Of a stretch of DNA of 64,000 nt, positions 36,080-46,383 are shown one piece after another (position 1 is the stretch's first letter; every line of letters starts with the position of its first letter). The stretch spans positions 11,362,501 to 11,426,500 of the forward strand of contig JAFFJZ010000009.1 in the NCBI GenBank assembly GCA_018340375.1, given 5' to 3'. Below the pieces are notes generated by a model that saw only the letters and a list, made by a program, of their open reading frames with translations, searched no databases and was not told the DNA's origin. The position numbers and the translations under genes are program-made. The DNA comes from Gonatopus flavifemur (Eukaryota > Arthropoda > Insecta > Hymenoptera > Dryinidae).

Positions 36080-36840
36080 TCATCGTGTCCTCGATATCGA
36101 TACTACTATATCCTGTTGGTTTCAGAGAAAAAAATAAGATGGCGGCTCCAAGATGGAGCCGACAATGTCGAATATTACATTTTTCTGGTCAAATATCAAT
36201 CCATGTTCGTTTCTGCGTATATAATGGATGGAAATTTGATGAGACTAGAACACAGAGTCAGGATCTTCCATTCTAGAGTACATAATCTCAAAATGGTCCA
36301 TTCATGACTTCAAGTCACACGAATATTATGGCTCTCGACGCTGTACAGGGGTTTCAAATTCGAAAAAGCTGGCCAAAGAGTACAAAGGAGCTTCAATTCG
36401 CATGAAATTCCTCACTCCGAGGTTTTCGGGGTTACTGATAACGGATCTGAATCCACGATTTCAAAATGGCATATCCAGTATGGCGAACCATGACTTGAAA
36501 ATTCATGCGATTCACTTGGAAGTTGCCATTCGGGGATTTTTGAGGTCACTTATGATGAATCTGATGTTAAAAATACCAAATTCAAAATGGCGGATTCAAT
36601 ATGATGGACCATAATTTGAAAATTCATCCGATTCGCTTGGAATTTGTCACTCGAGAGTTTTTGGGATCGCTGGATCGGAATCTGGAGTTGGAAGTATTCA
36701 ATTCAAAATGGTGGATCAGAATTCGGAAAATCATCCGTTCCGCTTGAAATTCGACAGTACAAGATTTTTGGGATCGTTGATGACGAATATGAATTCAGAA
36801 TTCACGATTTCAAAATAGTGGATCTAATATGGTGAACAAA
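36080..36840 (+). repeat. Degenerate tandem repeat S (AAAATGGCGGAT words)
   Basis: Modules with TTCAAAATGGCGGATTC, GACGAATCTGAA, TTTTTGGGATCGCTG and TCCGATTCGCTTGGAATTTG recur at about 110-125 bp spacing. A shorter inverted copy lies at 52960-53225. No coding sequence is supported. Bases 36841-37150 are non-coding or the remains of a retrotransposon 5' region. Confidence 0.6.
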
Positions 36841-37149
36841 AATACGAAGAATGCTGCTTCGGTCAACCATATTGGATATACGGTTTTAAAATCCTGTTAT
36901 ATGTGTTCAAATTTGGAATCAGCCACCTGGAGAACCAGTTTATCACAAGTGGACAGGCCCTGGTACCAATTCTCATTACGATCAAGCAATTTCCGAGACC
37001 TCCGTATTTTCATTTACCATGTTGAAACTGCTATGTTGGAATCGCAAATTATGATTCCAAATTCGTAATCACACGTTATTCGGTGACGGACTTGACTCCA
37101 ACGTGGATTCGCTATGATTTCTCTGCACAATTCTTCGATCTTATTCCAT

Positions 37150-38640
37150 CCCAATTGTTACTTGCAACGCTAGCACCCAACCATTGATGCAAAATCCACA
37201 ATTCCAAATCACCCCACATCCGATTGTCACGAATGTGACTCACGCCACCCCAGTATACTCACAAAATATCCCCAATCAAGGGACCCAGAGTATTCAAAGT
37301 GGTTAGGGAGAGAATATGATCAATAACCCACGATATCAGTACCGCAGATGCAGTATCAAGCCCCCCACATTCCACACCCCACGATAGCCACTTCACAGGT
37401 GAACCAACCCCTATATGCACCACCGTCCCCCACGATTCCACCAATAATGTCAACTCAAGCCCTGAGCAACCATCATCTGACCCTACATTGGCAACAACGA
37501 GCCAACACACTATCTCAAGCTAACGTACGTCAAAATACAATTATTCAGTCCTCGTATTCCCTAGTACCCAAATATAATCCCACATCAATAAATACCTGGC
37601 CTAGCGCCCAAGTATCATCGATAATGAGCCCACAAGCCCAAACAGGTACTAGCAAAACCAATTTAGCAGCGAATGCCCGAGATTGGCGTTTATCCTTTAC
37701 AGGACTGAACGAGGATCCCGAGGAATTTATATTACGCTTGGAAGAATGCAGAGCGACTACCAACTTGTCGGATTCACAAGTTTTGAATCTAATGCCCACG
37801 ATATTGGAAGACATTGCACTGCAATGGTTTCAAATCAAGAAGACCCCGTTCTCCAGCTTGCACTCGTTCTACAATGCTTTCCGAAACAGATTCGGGTCGG
37901 AAGATTATGGACGTAAACTGAAATTACAAGTGCTCACTCGATTTCAAGGCCCCGATGAACCTGCCGCTGATTATCTGAACTGTGTGCAATTACTATGGAG
38001 TAATATGAGGAACCCATACCCCTTGACAGAACAATTGTCCTCCGCTTGGGATAACATGAGACCCGAATTCCGAAGGACTATGATTGAAGGTTCATTCAGC
38101 ACGTACGAGCAGATGGAGCGAAGGGCCCTTGAGATTGAACGTTCACTAAAGCCACGAGAAATCCCCACATCCTAACTAGCTCTCCCTGAATTGGCTTACA
38201 AGCCGAGGAAGTCGCAACCCAGACACCCACAACCCCACGTATCAATAGTAGAATCAATAGAGTCGAACGAACGTGAAAAGCCGGTCCATAGAAATAGCTC
38301 GAAAACCCAAACACGTAAGACTCAGGAGCAGGCCCACTCCGCATACGCAACAAAGGCTGCCTCTTCTAAACCTCCGAGACGGGAAGAATACACCCCTTTT
38401 CCCAAACCACCCCGATCCTCGAAATCGAGTAAGCAAGCAGTCCCCCTCATGTCGATCCCCACGCCCCCCGGACTTCCACCACATCGTTCTCCAAACACAT
38501 CGCCACGTCCGACAAGGGAAGTGTTCGACGAGAGTAGCGATGAAGAACCAGTAGAGTGTTGGCGCTGAGGTGGAAAAGGACACGTTAGTAGAGTCTGTGA
38601 AACCCCGCGGAGTTTTAACCTGAATCGTAAACGCTCTCCA
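37150..38640 (+). pseudogene. gypsy Gag with zinc knuckle, nonsense-mutated
   Basis: A Pro/Gln/Thr-rich N-terminus is spread over two frames before 37348. The capsid-like core (WRLSFTGLNEDPEEFILRLE to LLWSNMRNPYPL, about 37680-38160) matches retrotransposon gag domains. A TAA at 38173-38175 interrupts it, and the same frame then continues as a basic Ser/Pro-rich tail. The single CCHC zinc knuckle reads CWR-stop-GGKGHVSRVC, because its second Cys codon is a TGA at 38566-38568. Gag would form particles and bind RNA, but this copy cannot. Confidence 0.85.
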
Positions 38641-38681
38641 AGCTGAAAAGATACAGAAGAGGAAAACTAAAGGGAGGGAAG

Positions 38682-39359
38682 GTGACTAGGGTCCACCCAA
38701 CCTCTGATAGTACCCCCTTACTGACCCTGAATAAAGAAAAATCACTTGGAAAACCCAACCTGGGCACAAAGAAATCTGTCACGTTTGCGGATGAATTAGA
38801 GTCCGATATCCCCACAACGTCAACAACAGGCCTGGACCTTTCAACAGATCCCAGCCCCCCATTACCCCAAAGACAGAGATACAGGACGGAAACTCCTCAC
38901 GAGAACGAGTTGGCCACACCTAAGACCCGAAATCAGAAAAGATACACGTTGGTTGATACACCCCCGGATCCACAAGATCGACCGTTGGGAAATAGGGCAG
39001 ATCAGCTGAATTTAAATCCACATACTGACCTTACTTCAGACCGTGGGGTAGCAGTCGGAACAGAAACTATCCAGGAAAATCTTTTTTTTCCACGGAATCC
39101 AGATTCGGGCAAATCAATCGCACCACCCCCTACCCCCAACCCTCCGAATTTCTTCGATTGGATGCCCCAGGAGGGTAATGACCTAAACACTTCCGGAGAA
39201 TCTACCCTCCGGAAACAACTACCCCTAGACCCCACTCCGCAAACACGAAATTTTATGGGAATCACCCTGTTCGAAGAGTTGCACCAACTCAGATCTCGAA
39301 CACCCGAATTCATGGTTACAGAAATCGACCCAGAAGAACTCAGGGGGTTCCGTCCATAG
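38682..39359 (+). pseudogene. gypsy Gag-Pol linker region
   Basis: A frame rich in Pro, Thr and Asp, shifted relative to gag, linking gag to the protease region. It has no domain I recognise. It ends at a stop at 39357-39359, shortly before the DNA-element insertion. An adjacent frame reads smoothly across the insertion (YENGYPYEDSISYG once the insert is ignored), showing this was continuous sequence. Confidence 0.6.
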
Positions 39360-39661
39360 GGCCTTATACGAGAACGGATACCCCTATGAGGATTAGGGTG
39401 GGCCGAAAAACCAAAATTTTTGAAATCCGGAACGTAATAGTGCGGAAAAGACGGTCTGGAGGAACACAAATCGAATGAAAAAAAGATCATTCAAATCGGT
39501 CAACATTTGACCCTCGCGCATTGAGCTTGATGTTTATCAGTTTTGACAATTCTTGGCGAATGCAATATATTTTCTCGAAAAAGTTTATATTTCATCATTC
39601 GGTGTCAGAAAATGATTGTCAAGCATACAAACATAGTTAACAGTGTTGGATTAATGTATGA

Positions 39662-39663
<2 letters not shown>

Positions 39664-39718
<55 letters not shown>

Positions 39719-39740
39719 ATATACATACATACATACGTAT
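39664..39740. repeat. (TA)n microsatellite with adjoining (CATA)n
   Basis: About 23 TA units at 39666-39711 are followed by CACATATAAT and ATACATACATACATACG. Confidence 0.95.
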
Positions 39741-40110
39741 ACGCAATATGGGAGTTTTGCGTGTGCACCGTATGCGTAAGTTCTCGTATCCGTTGTGGAC
39801 ACGCTGATCAGGAGTGTACTGCTCAGATACTCGAATCGACTGCTTACCTCACTCACGTGACGCGAACGGCACAGAAATATACGAGCACAGCAGAGGCGTT
39901 GCATTCTTTCCAGCAAGTACTTCATTCGTTTTAGCAAGCGGTCATACTGGCGATTGCTGATCCTCTTTCGTAGACATCCAGAAATTACTACCTCAACAAC
40001 TTTGTTATTTTTTCACTGATATTCACGGTATTTAGAGCGTAGTAGGCCTTCATTCCATCTGATTATATTGAGTACATTTCGTAGTTCCGAAGCTTCCCCA
40101 TCATTGAAAG

Positions 40111-40503
40111 ATGGAGGCGCCAAGGAAACACATGGGTTGGAAAGTAATTTCTTGTCCAATTTTCGGGAGTCCAAAGGACCTACCAACTTCCCAACTTCCT
40201 ACGTACGAGGAAGTTTTGAGATGTTGTTTTGAAGAACGATTTAAGCCGGCTTCAGAAGTCAATCACGAAACAGTTAGTTTTTCCACTGTAGCTGGAGCAG
40301 TTGCACGAAAAATTATGGCTCAGTACGATTTAGTAACAGTCCCTACAGTTACAGAAACCAGAATCATACAAATGATAAAATCATACCACGATTCATATTA
40401 CAGAATACGGAAATCTTACACCAGGGACAAAGAAGGAGAAAGTTATAAAGTTAAGCTGGGAGAGTTCAAGAAGGAAGCTGTACAACTTCTCGTACAACTG
40501 TAA
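40111..40503 (+). CDS. 130-aa protein in the inserted DNA element, unknown function
   Basis: An intact frame from the ATG at 40111 to a TAA at 40501-40503, ending 15 bp before the right inverted end. It includes SCPIFGSPKDLPTSQLPTYE and VTETRIIQMIKSYHDSYYRI. LPTYEEVL-like N-termini followed by such helical segments resemble, from memory, the start of longer multi-copy arthropod proteins linked to transposons. If that is right, this is a captured or truncated N-terminal module. It has no catalytic motif. An open frame in an otherwise decayed neighbourhood suggests either youth or selection. Confidence 0.45.
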   Translation: MEAPRKHMGWKVISCPIFGSPKDLPTSQLPTYEEVLRCCFEERFKPASEVNHETVSFSTVAGAVARKIMAQYDLVTVPTVTETRIIQMIKSYHDSYYRIRKSYTRDKEGESYKVKLGEFKKEAVQLLVQL

Positions 40504-40577
40504 ATTTCACAGTGTGCCGCACTATCACGTTCCGGATTTCAAAAATTTTGGTTTTTCAGCCCACCCTGATGAGGATT

Positions 40578-43500
40578 CAATTTCCTACGGGAAACCAACC
40601 TCCCTACCTCCCCTACCGCTCCGAGGAATCACCCATCATCGGAAAAACAGAAATACAGAACCCCTGGAACATCCCAGAACAACCCTTGCGAGCAAACCGC
40701 TCACCCATTCAACCTCCAAGATAACCGTAAAGACAAAGCCCACAAACCTCTTAGATCGCGGAATAACCCCAGAAACGGATAATACTCTGCCACCACCCCT
40801 ATCACTTACTCCCCCGAATAATAACAACATTTCCTCCAACCGTACGTCGGAAATACCCCAACCAGAACCCACCAACCCCATCCCCAGTACCGACATTCCC
40901 CTAAGAAGGACCTATCTGACTATTAAAATTGGCCCCTATGAAATTACTGCCCTCATGGATACCGGTGCTTCCTGTACTTCCTTTGATTCCCCTGGTCGTG
41001 ATTTACTTCGTGTTCTCAAAATCCCTGTTAGGGAAGCCTCATACGGTGCAGTTAAGGTTGCCAACGGAAGAATTGAACCAATTCCGGACGAAGCCCTGGT
41101 CACAATAGAACTCCTGAATGTGGAGAGGACCCTAATGTGTCGAGTGGTGCCTGGGCTGGACATTGACTCCATCCTGGGGATGGATTTCTTCTATGGACTT
41201 GGCTTGATTCTAGATGGGTTCGATTGTCACTGGCGAATCGGAGAACAGGAGGAGAACTGGCAGTACTCCACCCCAACCTCGTATTCCCAGCCCCAGCCCT
41301 CCACCCTCCAAGGCCCACAACCTCTTAACCCCTCCCAACGGACGCGTTCAGAAAATTTCTTGAAACAAGAAATTCCTGCCCTAACCCGGTCCCCTGGTAT
41401 TACCTTGCTAACCTCCCACCACATAGATGTCCAAGGACACAGCGGTAAGAAGCACAGATATTACCCAGTGAGCCCGAAAATTCGCGAAAAAATGTATAAA
41501 GAGGTCGACCGCATGCTGGCTGAAGGGATAATCAAGCCCTCCTCGAGTGATTGGTCAAGCCCTGTCGTCATGGTAAAGAAACGGAAGGTGGAACCTCAGG
41601 ACGAAGAATTGCGACAAACTATCACTCCGGGAGAGGAAAGCAAGCCCAAAATCGATTCTGTGTGGACTACCGCTGGGTCAATGAACGCACCAAAAAAGAT
41701 TGTTATCCCATCCCTCGCATGCCAAACATTTTGGATATGCTCGGCCCCGCCCACTACATCACTACCAGCGACCTCAGGCAAGCTTACCGCCAAATCCCCA
41801 TGGACCCCCATTCTAAGGAAATCACGGCCTTCACGATCCCTGGCCGTGGCCTATTCCAGTTTACACGAATGCCTTATGGCTTGACCAATGCCCCTGCCAC
41901 CTTCCAACGGCTCATGGACAAAGCAATTGACCCTGACTTAGTACCACATGCATTTACGTATCTCGACGACGTAGTCGTGGTATCGAAAACATTTGAAGAC
42001 CATCTATTCTGGCTGAAGAAAGTCCTGGATAGAATCAGAAGAGCGAGATTAGTTGTCAACCCCGATAAGTGCGAATGGTGCAAGCCAGAGGTTAGATACC
42101 TCGGCTTTCTGCTCAATCAAAATGGTCTCCGACTGGATCCAACCAAAGTAGAACCCGTCCTGAACAACCCGGTACCAACCAATCTTAAGAAGCTTCAAAG
42201 GTTTCTCGGAATGGCCTCGTGGTACAGGCGGTTTATAGACCAATTTGCCACGACGGCTGCCCCGCTCCACTGGGTGACCAAAAAAGTTTCACCATGGAGG
42301 TGGGGAGATGAAGAACAACAGGCCTTCGAGGCTCTCAAGAAAGCCATAGCCACAGCCCCCATTCTGATCTACCCGGATTCCTCCCAACCCTTCACCCTAC
42401 AAACGGATGCCAGTAACACTGGTCTCGGTGCCGTCCTCACCCAGACTCTAGAGGGGGGGAGAGGGTTATTGCTTTTGCGAGCAGAACTCTAAACAGCGCT
42501 GAGAGGAATCACACTGTAACAGAGCGGGAACGTTTAGCTGTCGTATGGGCGATAAAGAAATTCCGCGAATACCTGGGAGGTTATCACTTCACTGTGATAA
42601 CCGACCATGCGAGTTTGAAGTGGCTGTATCAACTTCATAATCCAACAGGAAGACTGGCTCGATGGGCTCTAGAACTCCTGGAATATGATTTTGATATAGT
42701 ACATGGGAAGGGTGCCCTTCAACACGTACGGAGACGATTCCTCTACTGCATCCACACTTAGACCCACCACTTCTCGAACTCCTGACCCACCGACCGTCCC
42801 GCTTCCAAACGATAACTCCATAGATTGGTACACCAGTAGGTATCATGCCATTCAAGCCCACCCGCGACAGTATCCGAACTGGAGAATTCTGAACGGCCGC
42901 ATCTACGTTTACCGTCCAGACCCGCTCGTAAGCCAAGCGATGGACGATTTGGATGAGTGGAAACTGGTCGTTCCCGAGGATTTCAGGGGATCAATGATCT
43001 GCGAGTGCCATGATGCCCCGGAGTCCGGCCATTATAGTATTGATAAGACATTGAAACGAGTCTCCCAGTTATACTATTGGCCCGGCATGTTTGGCGATAT
43101 CAAACGGTATATAAAAGGATGCTGGACCTGCCGAGAGGCCAAAGTTCCGCAGCTAGCCCCTCCGGATATGATGGGCTTCAGGAGAATTACGCGGGCCTGG
43201 AGCGTGGTGGCGGCCAATGTCATGGGCTCGTTGCCCATGAGCACCTCGGGTAACTGTTACCTTCTGGTGTGCCTGGATTTGCTGACGAAAGCAATCGAGA
43301 TATCTGACACGAGACAGGCTAATGCGAGAACGATGATAGTACGTTTAAACGATATGGTGATTCATCGCCACGGGGCTCCTGAGGTCCTGATTACCGATAA
43401 TGGCACAGAATTCGCCAATAAAGAAATGACCCAGTACCTGGCGTACCATGGCATTCGCCAATCCCTCACTCCAGCCTGCCATCCTCAAGCCAACCCCGTG

Positions 43501-44173
43501 GAACGGGTGAATCGGGTATGGAAAACGATGTTTCAGGCTTATCTAGATAAGGACCATCGCCAGTGGGATGAATACTTGCCAGAATTCTGGATGGCTTATA
43601 ATACAGCGGTTCACTCATCCACGCATATCAGCCCAGCCCTCCTAAACTACGGTTATAACCCTCGCCCCTCCATGTCCTATCGTAGGAGCATTGAAGGCTC
43701 CCACACCGCCCTTACCGACTTACCCGATCAGAGTGACCTGAGGGAATGGAAAGATCATATGTCGAATCACAGCCTTGAGAGATATTGTGAGCCACCACTT
43801 CGACCAAGCTTCCGAGAAATAAGCTCAATATTATAACCGTGGCCGACGAGAAGTTCCCTATCAGATGGGAGATAAAGTAATGAAACGAAACTTCGTACTC
43901 TCTGACGTCTCAAAACGTTTCGCAGCTAAGTTAGCCAAACGTTACACTGGACCCTATGCGATCAGCGAGGTATGCACACATAGCGTTTTCGAACTGACTG
44001 ACGAACAAGGACAAGTAATCGGGAGATTTTCGATCGTCGACTTGAAACCTTACAGCCCCTCGTACGAGACCTCTCCACGCCCTGTTAGCCCTATCTTTCG
44101 AATGAACAACCCCAGCTCCGACAATAACCCTGGAAACACGCACCCGATGAGGCTCCGATCCAAGAAGAAGTAG
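40578..44173 (+). pseudogene. gypsy Pol (protease, RT, RNase H, integrase), frameshifted and with a dead integrase site
   Basis: The protease has MDTGAS (Asp codon 40958-40960) and ILGMDFFYGLGL. A frameshift near 41600 leads to the reverse transcriptase (CVDYRWVNERTKKDCYPIPR, then YLDD at 41959-41970). A second shift in a G run near 42455 leads to the RNase H (FASRTLNSAE, TDHASLKWL). The integrase (42700-43836) has an HHCC zinc site ending CWTCREAK. The first catalytic Asp expected before MGxLP is Asn (codon 43216-43218). The second Asp (TDNGTEF) and the Glu (NPVERVNR) remain. A separate frame (43865-44173) holds a chromo-like or GPY-type C-terminus (RYTGPYAISEV). Both the frameshifts and the Asp-to-Asn change indicate death. 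Confidence 0.9.
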
Positions 44174-44189
44174 ACTTTTGCTGTCACCC

Positions 44190-44550
44190 CTATTCTTCCT
44201 ACTCCCCCATCCCCTCAAATCCCCATCACATAATCGATGACGGACTGTCCCTTACTCCTAATGTTAGTGTATTCTTCTCTCTCATCCCCTTTCATCACCC
44301 TGTTCGAAATTCCCCACCTTTCCTCTTCAAATATTTTCACTAGCTCCGATCCCTCTCTATTCAACTTCATATCCTTCGAAATCCTCTCCACAAACATCCT
44401 CTTCCCGGTGAACTCATATCACTCCTCCCCTACTCCCTGTCCTGACGTTCAAATCTCCTCCCATGATGACCCTTTCCTACAGCCCCCCCCCCAGACCTCT
44501 GTCACCTTCTGAATTTTCTTGTTCACATCCCCGTTAGAAGGTACCAACAC
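44190..44550 (-). pseudogene. LINE AP-endonuclease fragment (R1/I-like)
   Basis: On the minus strand the peptide VIMGGDLNVRTG (a catalytic-strand motif of LINE endonucleases), then EEERWGISNRVMKGDE and GQSVIDYVMG, appear over two frames. This is the C-terminal half of an apurinic-type endonuclease. It starts immediately after the gypsy 3' end and stops where the 175-bp repeat arm begins, so it is a trapped fragment. It may come from the same LINE class as 1-1015, but the parts do not overlap. Confidence 0.7.
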
Positions 44551-44559
44551 GTATCGTTT

Positions 44560-45105
44560 GTGATTCCCCGTCATCACTGAATATCGATGATGTATCTGTT
44601 CGATATCCTCCTGGAATTGCCAGAGAATGATCCCATCCAGGTTCAACCGTTTGTGCGACTCCCATACGGCACTTATATAAGGAAAACGGTGAAAAATAGC
44701 AAAAAATGTATGTTTTCGGGTCGTAAATCGTTCATGATGATCCGTCAGCGATGAATATCGATGAGGTATCCATTTGATATCCTTCTCGGATGACCAGGGA
44801 ATAATCCTATCCATTGTTTGTACGGATCACATGTAGGAATTATTCAAAAAGAACGGTGAAGAGAAGCGAAAAATGTATGCTCCCGAGTCATAATTCGTTT
44901 GGGCATTATCGCCGTTACTGAGAATCAATGATACATCCAATGGATATTCTTCTGGGATGACGAGAGAATGATTCTATCCAGGTTCGATTGCTTATGCGGA
45001 TCACATATGGGGACTTAAATACGAAAACCTGTGACACAAGTGAGAATGGCTGTTTTCGGGTCCTAATTCGTTTGATTAATTGTTCAATTGATGTAGGATC
45101 CAAAT
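44560..45105 (-). repeat. ~175-bp tandem repeats, left arm (3 units)
   Basis: Units share GACCCGAAAACATGCATTTT, TCACCGTTTTTCTT, CGCACAAACGGTTGAACCTG and GATATCAAACAGATACATC, read inverted here. The array is cut by the LINE fragment at its outer edge. Bases 45106-45434 are an AT-rich segment shared with 47941-48290. Confidence 0.75.
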
Positions 45106-45434
45106 TAGGACCTGATCTTGAATACTTTCCTCAACTGAAATCATGATTGAATATCAAATATCGATGATATTCATTGAGGCTCATTAAATGTCAATGAATC
45201 AATATCATATGGAATGAAGATTCCATATAACCGTTATGAACAACTGGTTATTCTATTTAAATAAATCAAGCACAACTGAATCATCTAGTGATGTGAATCA
45301 TTCCTTACACACGGATTATTTTCCTGAATGGCATATTTGATTCATGAGAAGTTCGATAACATTGAGTCACTTCTACACCGACGTGATTAAATTAATTTCT
45401 TAGACCTAATCAAACTCTCTTATCAGGGTATTGA

Positions 45435-46172
45435 AGCTCATTACCATGTAATGCGTTTCATTACCTTTTGATTAATAGAACCCTTTTGGGTTTCACTATG
45501 AGAGAATGATTCTTCATTATTTGGGGCACAGCTGAAGCTCCATCGAACCCCTTCCGAAGGAATCTTTGGATCCTCAGATGCTCCTTACGATCATAGAACA
45601 ACGTGATTATGCTACCTTTGAAATTAGATTGACCCCATTCAAGAAGTCTCCGTGATGACAAAATCGCTTCTGCGGGCTAACAGAAGACTAAATCTTGCAG
45701 TTTTTCTCTCTCATATAATGCCTCAATGCCATCTGAAGCAACTTTACCATCCGCAGTCGCATGTACGTGCCATTCAGCGATGAATCCAAAATCATCTCCG
45801 TGATGTATCAAATTCATCATTTGATATTTATTTTTGGAATGTTGTTTTGCCCCATCGCTGAAATAAATAATCCTCCTGGCATTCAGCTCATCTTTTGAAT
45901 AAGGGACCAACATTCTTTGAATTGTATGAACTGCAGCTGTATCGTGCTGCGTACTATCTGATAAGAATACCAGACTTTGGTGGTTGACTTCCGAAGTTTC
46001 CATGTAGTAACACACTACTGGAAAAATTGTACACTAGTCATTATTGAAGTGAAATGCTCGTGACGCATCTTGAAGAACATATTCATAGTTTCATTCTAAC
46101 ACTAGTGTCTGCTAGTACATCTCCAGAGGTTCTCAAGTCTTTTGGTTTTTCAGCCAATTGCGAACTGCAATT
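45435..46172 (-). pseudogene. Transposase-like protein, copy B (internally deleted)
   Basis: Minus-strand reading: an N-terminal scrap (LRTSGDVLADTS) is joined directly to YEYVLQDASRAFHFNND, then CYYMETSEVNHQSLVFLSDS, then IIYFSDGAKQHSKNKYQM, then FIAEWHVHATADGKVASDGI, ending near 45679. A downstream frame (45661-45461) corresponds to the C-terminus. The large internal deletion removes the Cys-rich middle. Confidence 0.65.
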
Positions 46173-46383
46173 GAATTCAGTCACGATTTGATTAGGACTT
46201 CATGATTCTGGAGCATTAGTGAGAATACGTCATCGCAAGGAATACCATAGGGATTACAGCATCCATCACCATGAACAGTACCTGTATTGGACATATTGGT
46301 ATATGCTGAACGCATGATATTGGTTGCAATGACGGAGATAGGAAGAACTAAAACATGTCCAGGTGTGCAGTTGGCAATTGGCT

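Larger units (their letters stand above)
39395..40568 (+). mobile_element. 1.17-kb DNA element inserted in the gypsy, 9-10 bp target duplication
   Basis: Inverted ends of about 52 bp start AGGGTGGGCCGAAAAACC (39395) and finish with the complement at 40567-40568. ATGAGGATT is present at 39386-39394 and 40569-40577. The preceding bases differ (T versus G), so the duplication is 9 bp, or 10 bp with one change. The interrupted gypsy frame gives the empty site unambiguously. A duplication of this size recalls Mutator-like elements, but I see no Mutator transposase. It carries an open 130-codon gene and an AT microsatellite. Confidence 0.85.
37150..44180 (+). mobile_element. Ty3/gypsy retrotransposon, decayed, no LTRs found
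   Basis: Domains follow the Ty3/gypsy order: gag, zinc knuckle, protease, reverse transcriptase, RNase H, integrase and a C-terminal module. I could not find matching long terminal repeats on either side. The 3' end abuts a LINE fragment at about 44190 and the 5' side fades into repeat-like sequence. A 1.17-kb DNA element (39395-40568) interrupts the region between gag and protease. The coding sequence is GC-richer than the surroundings. Confidence 0.9.

Noticed and set aside
42589..42936. Minus-strand frame over the gypsy pol
   Set aside because: Antisense to well-supported RNase H and linker sequence.
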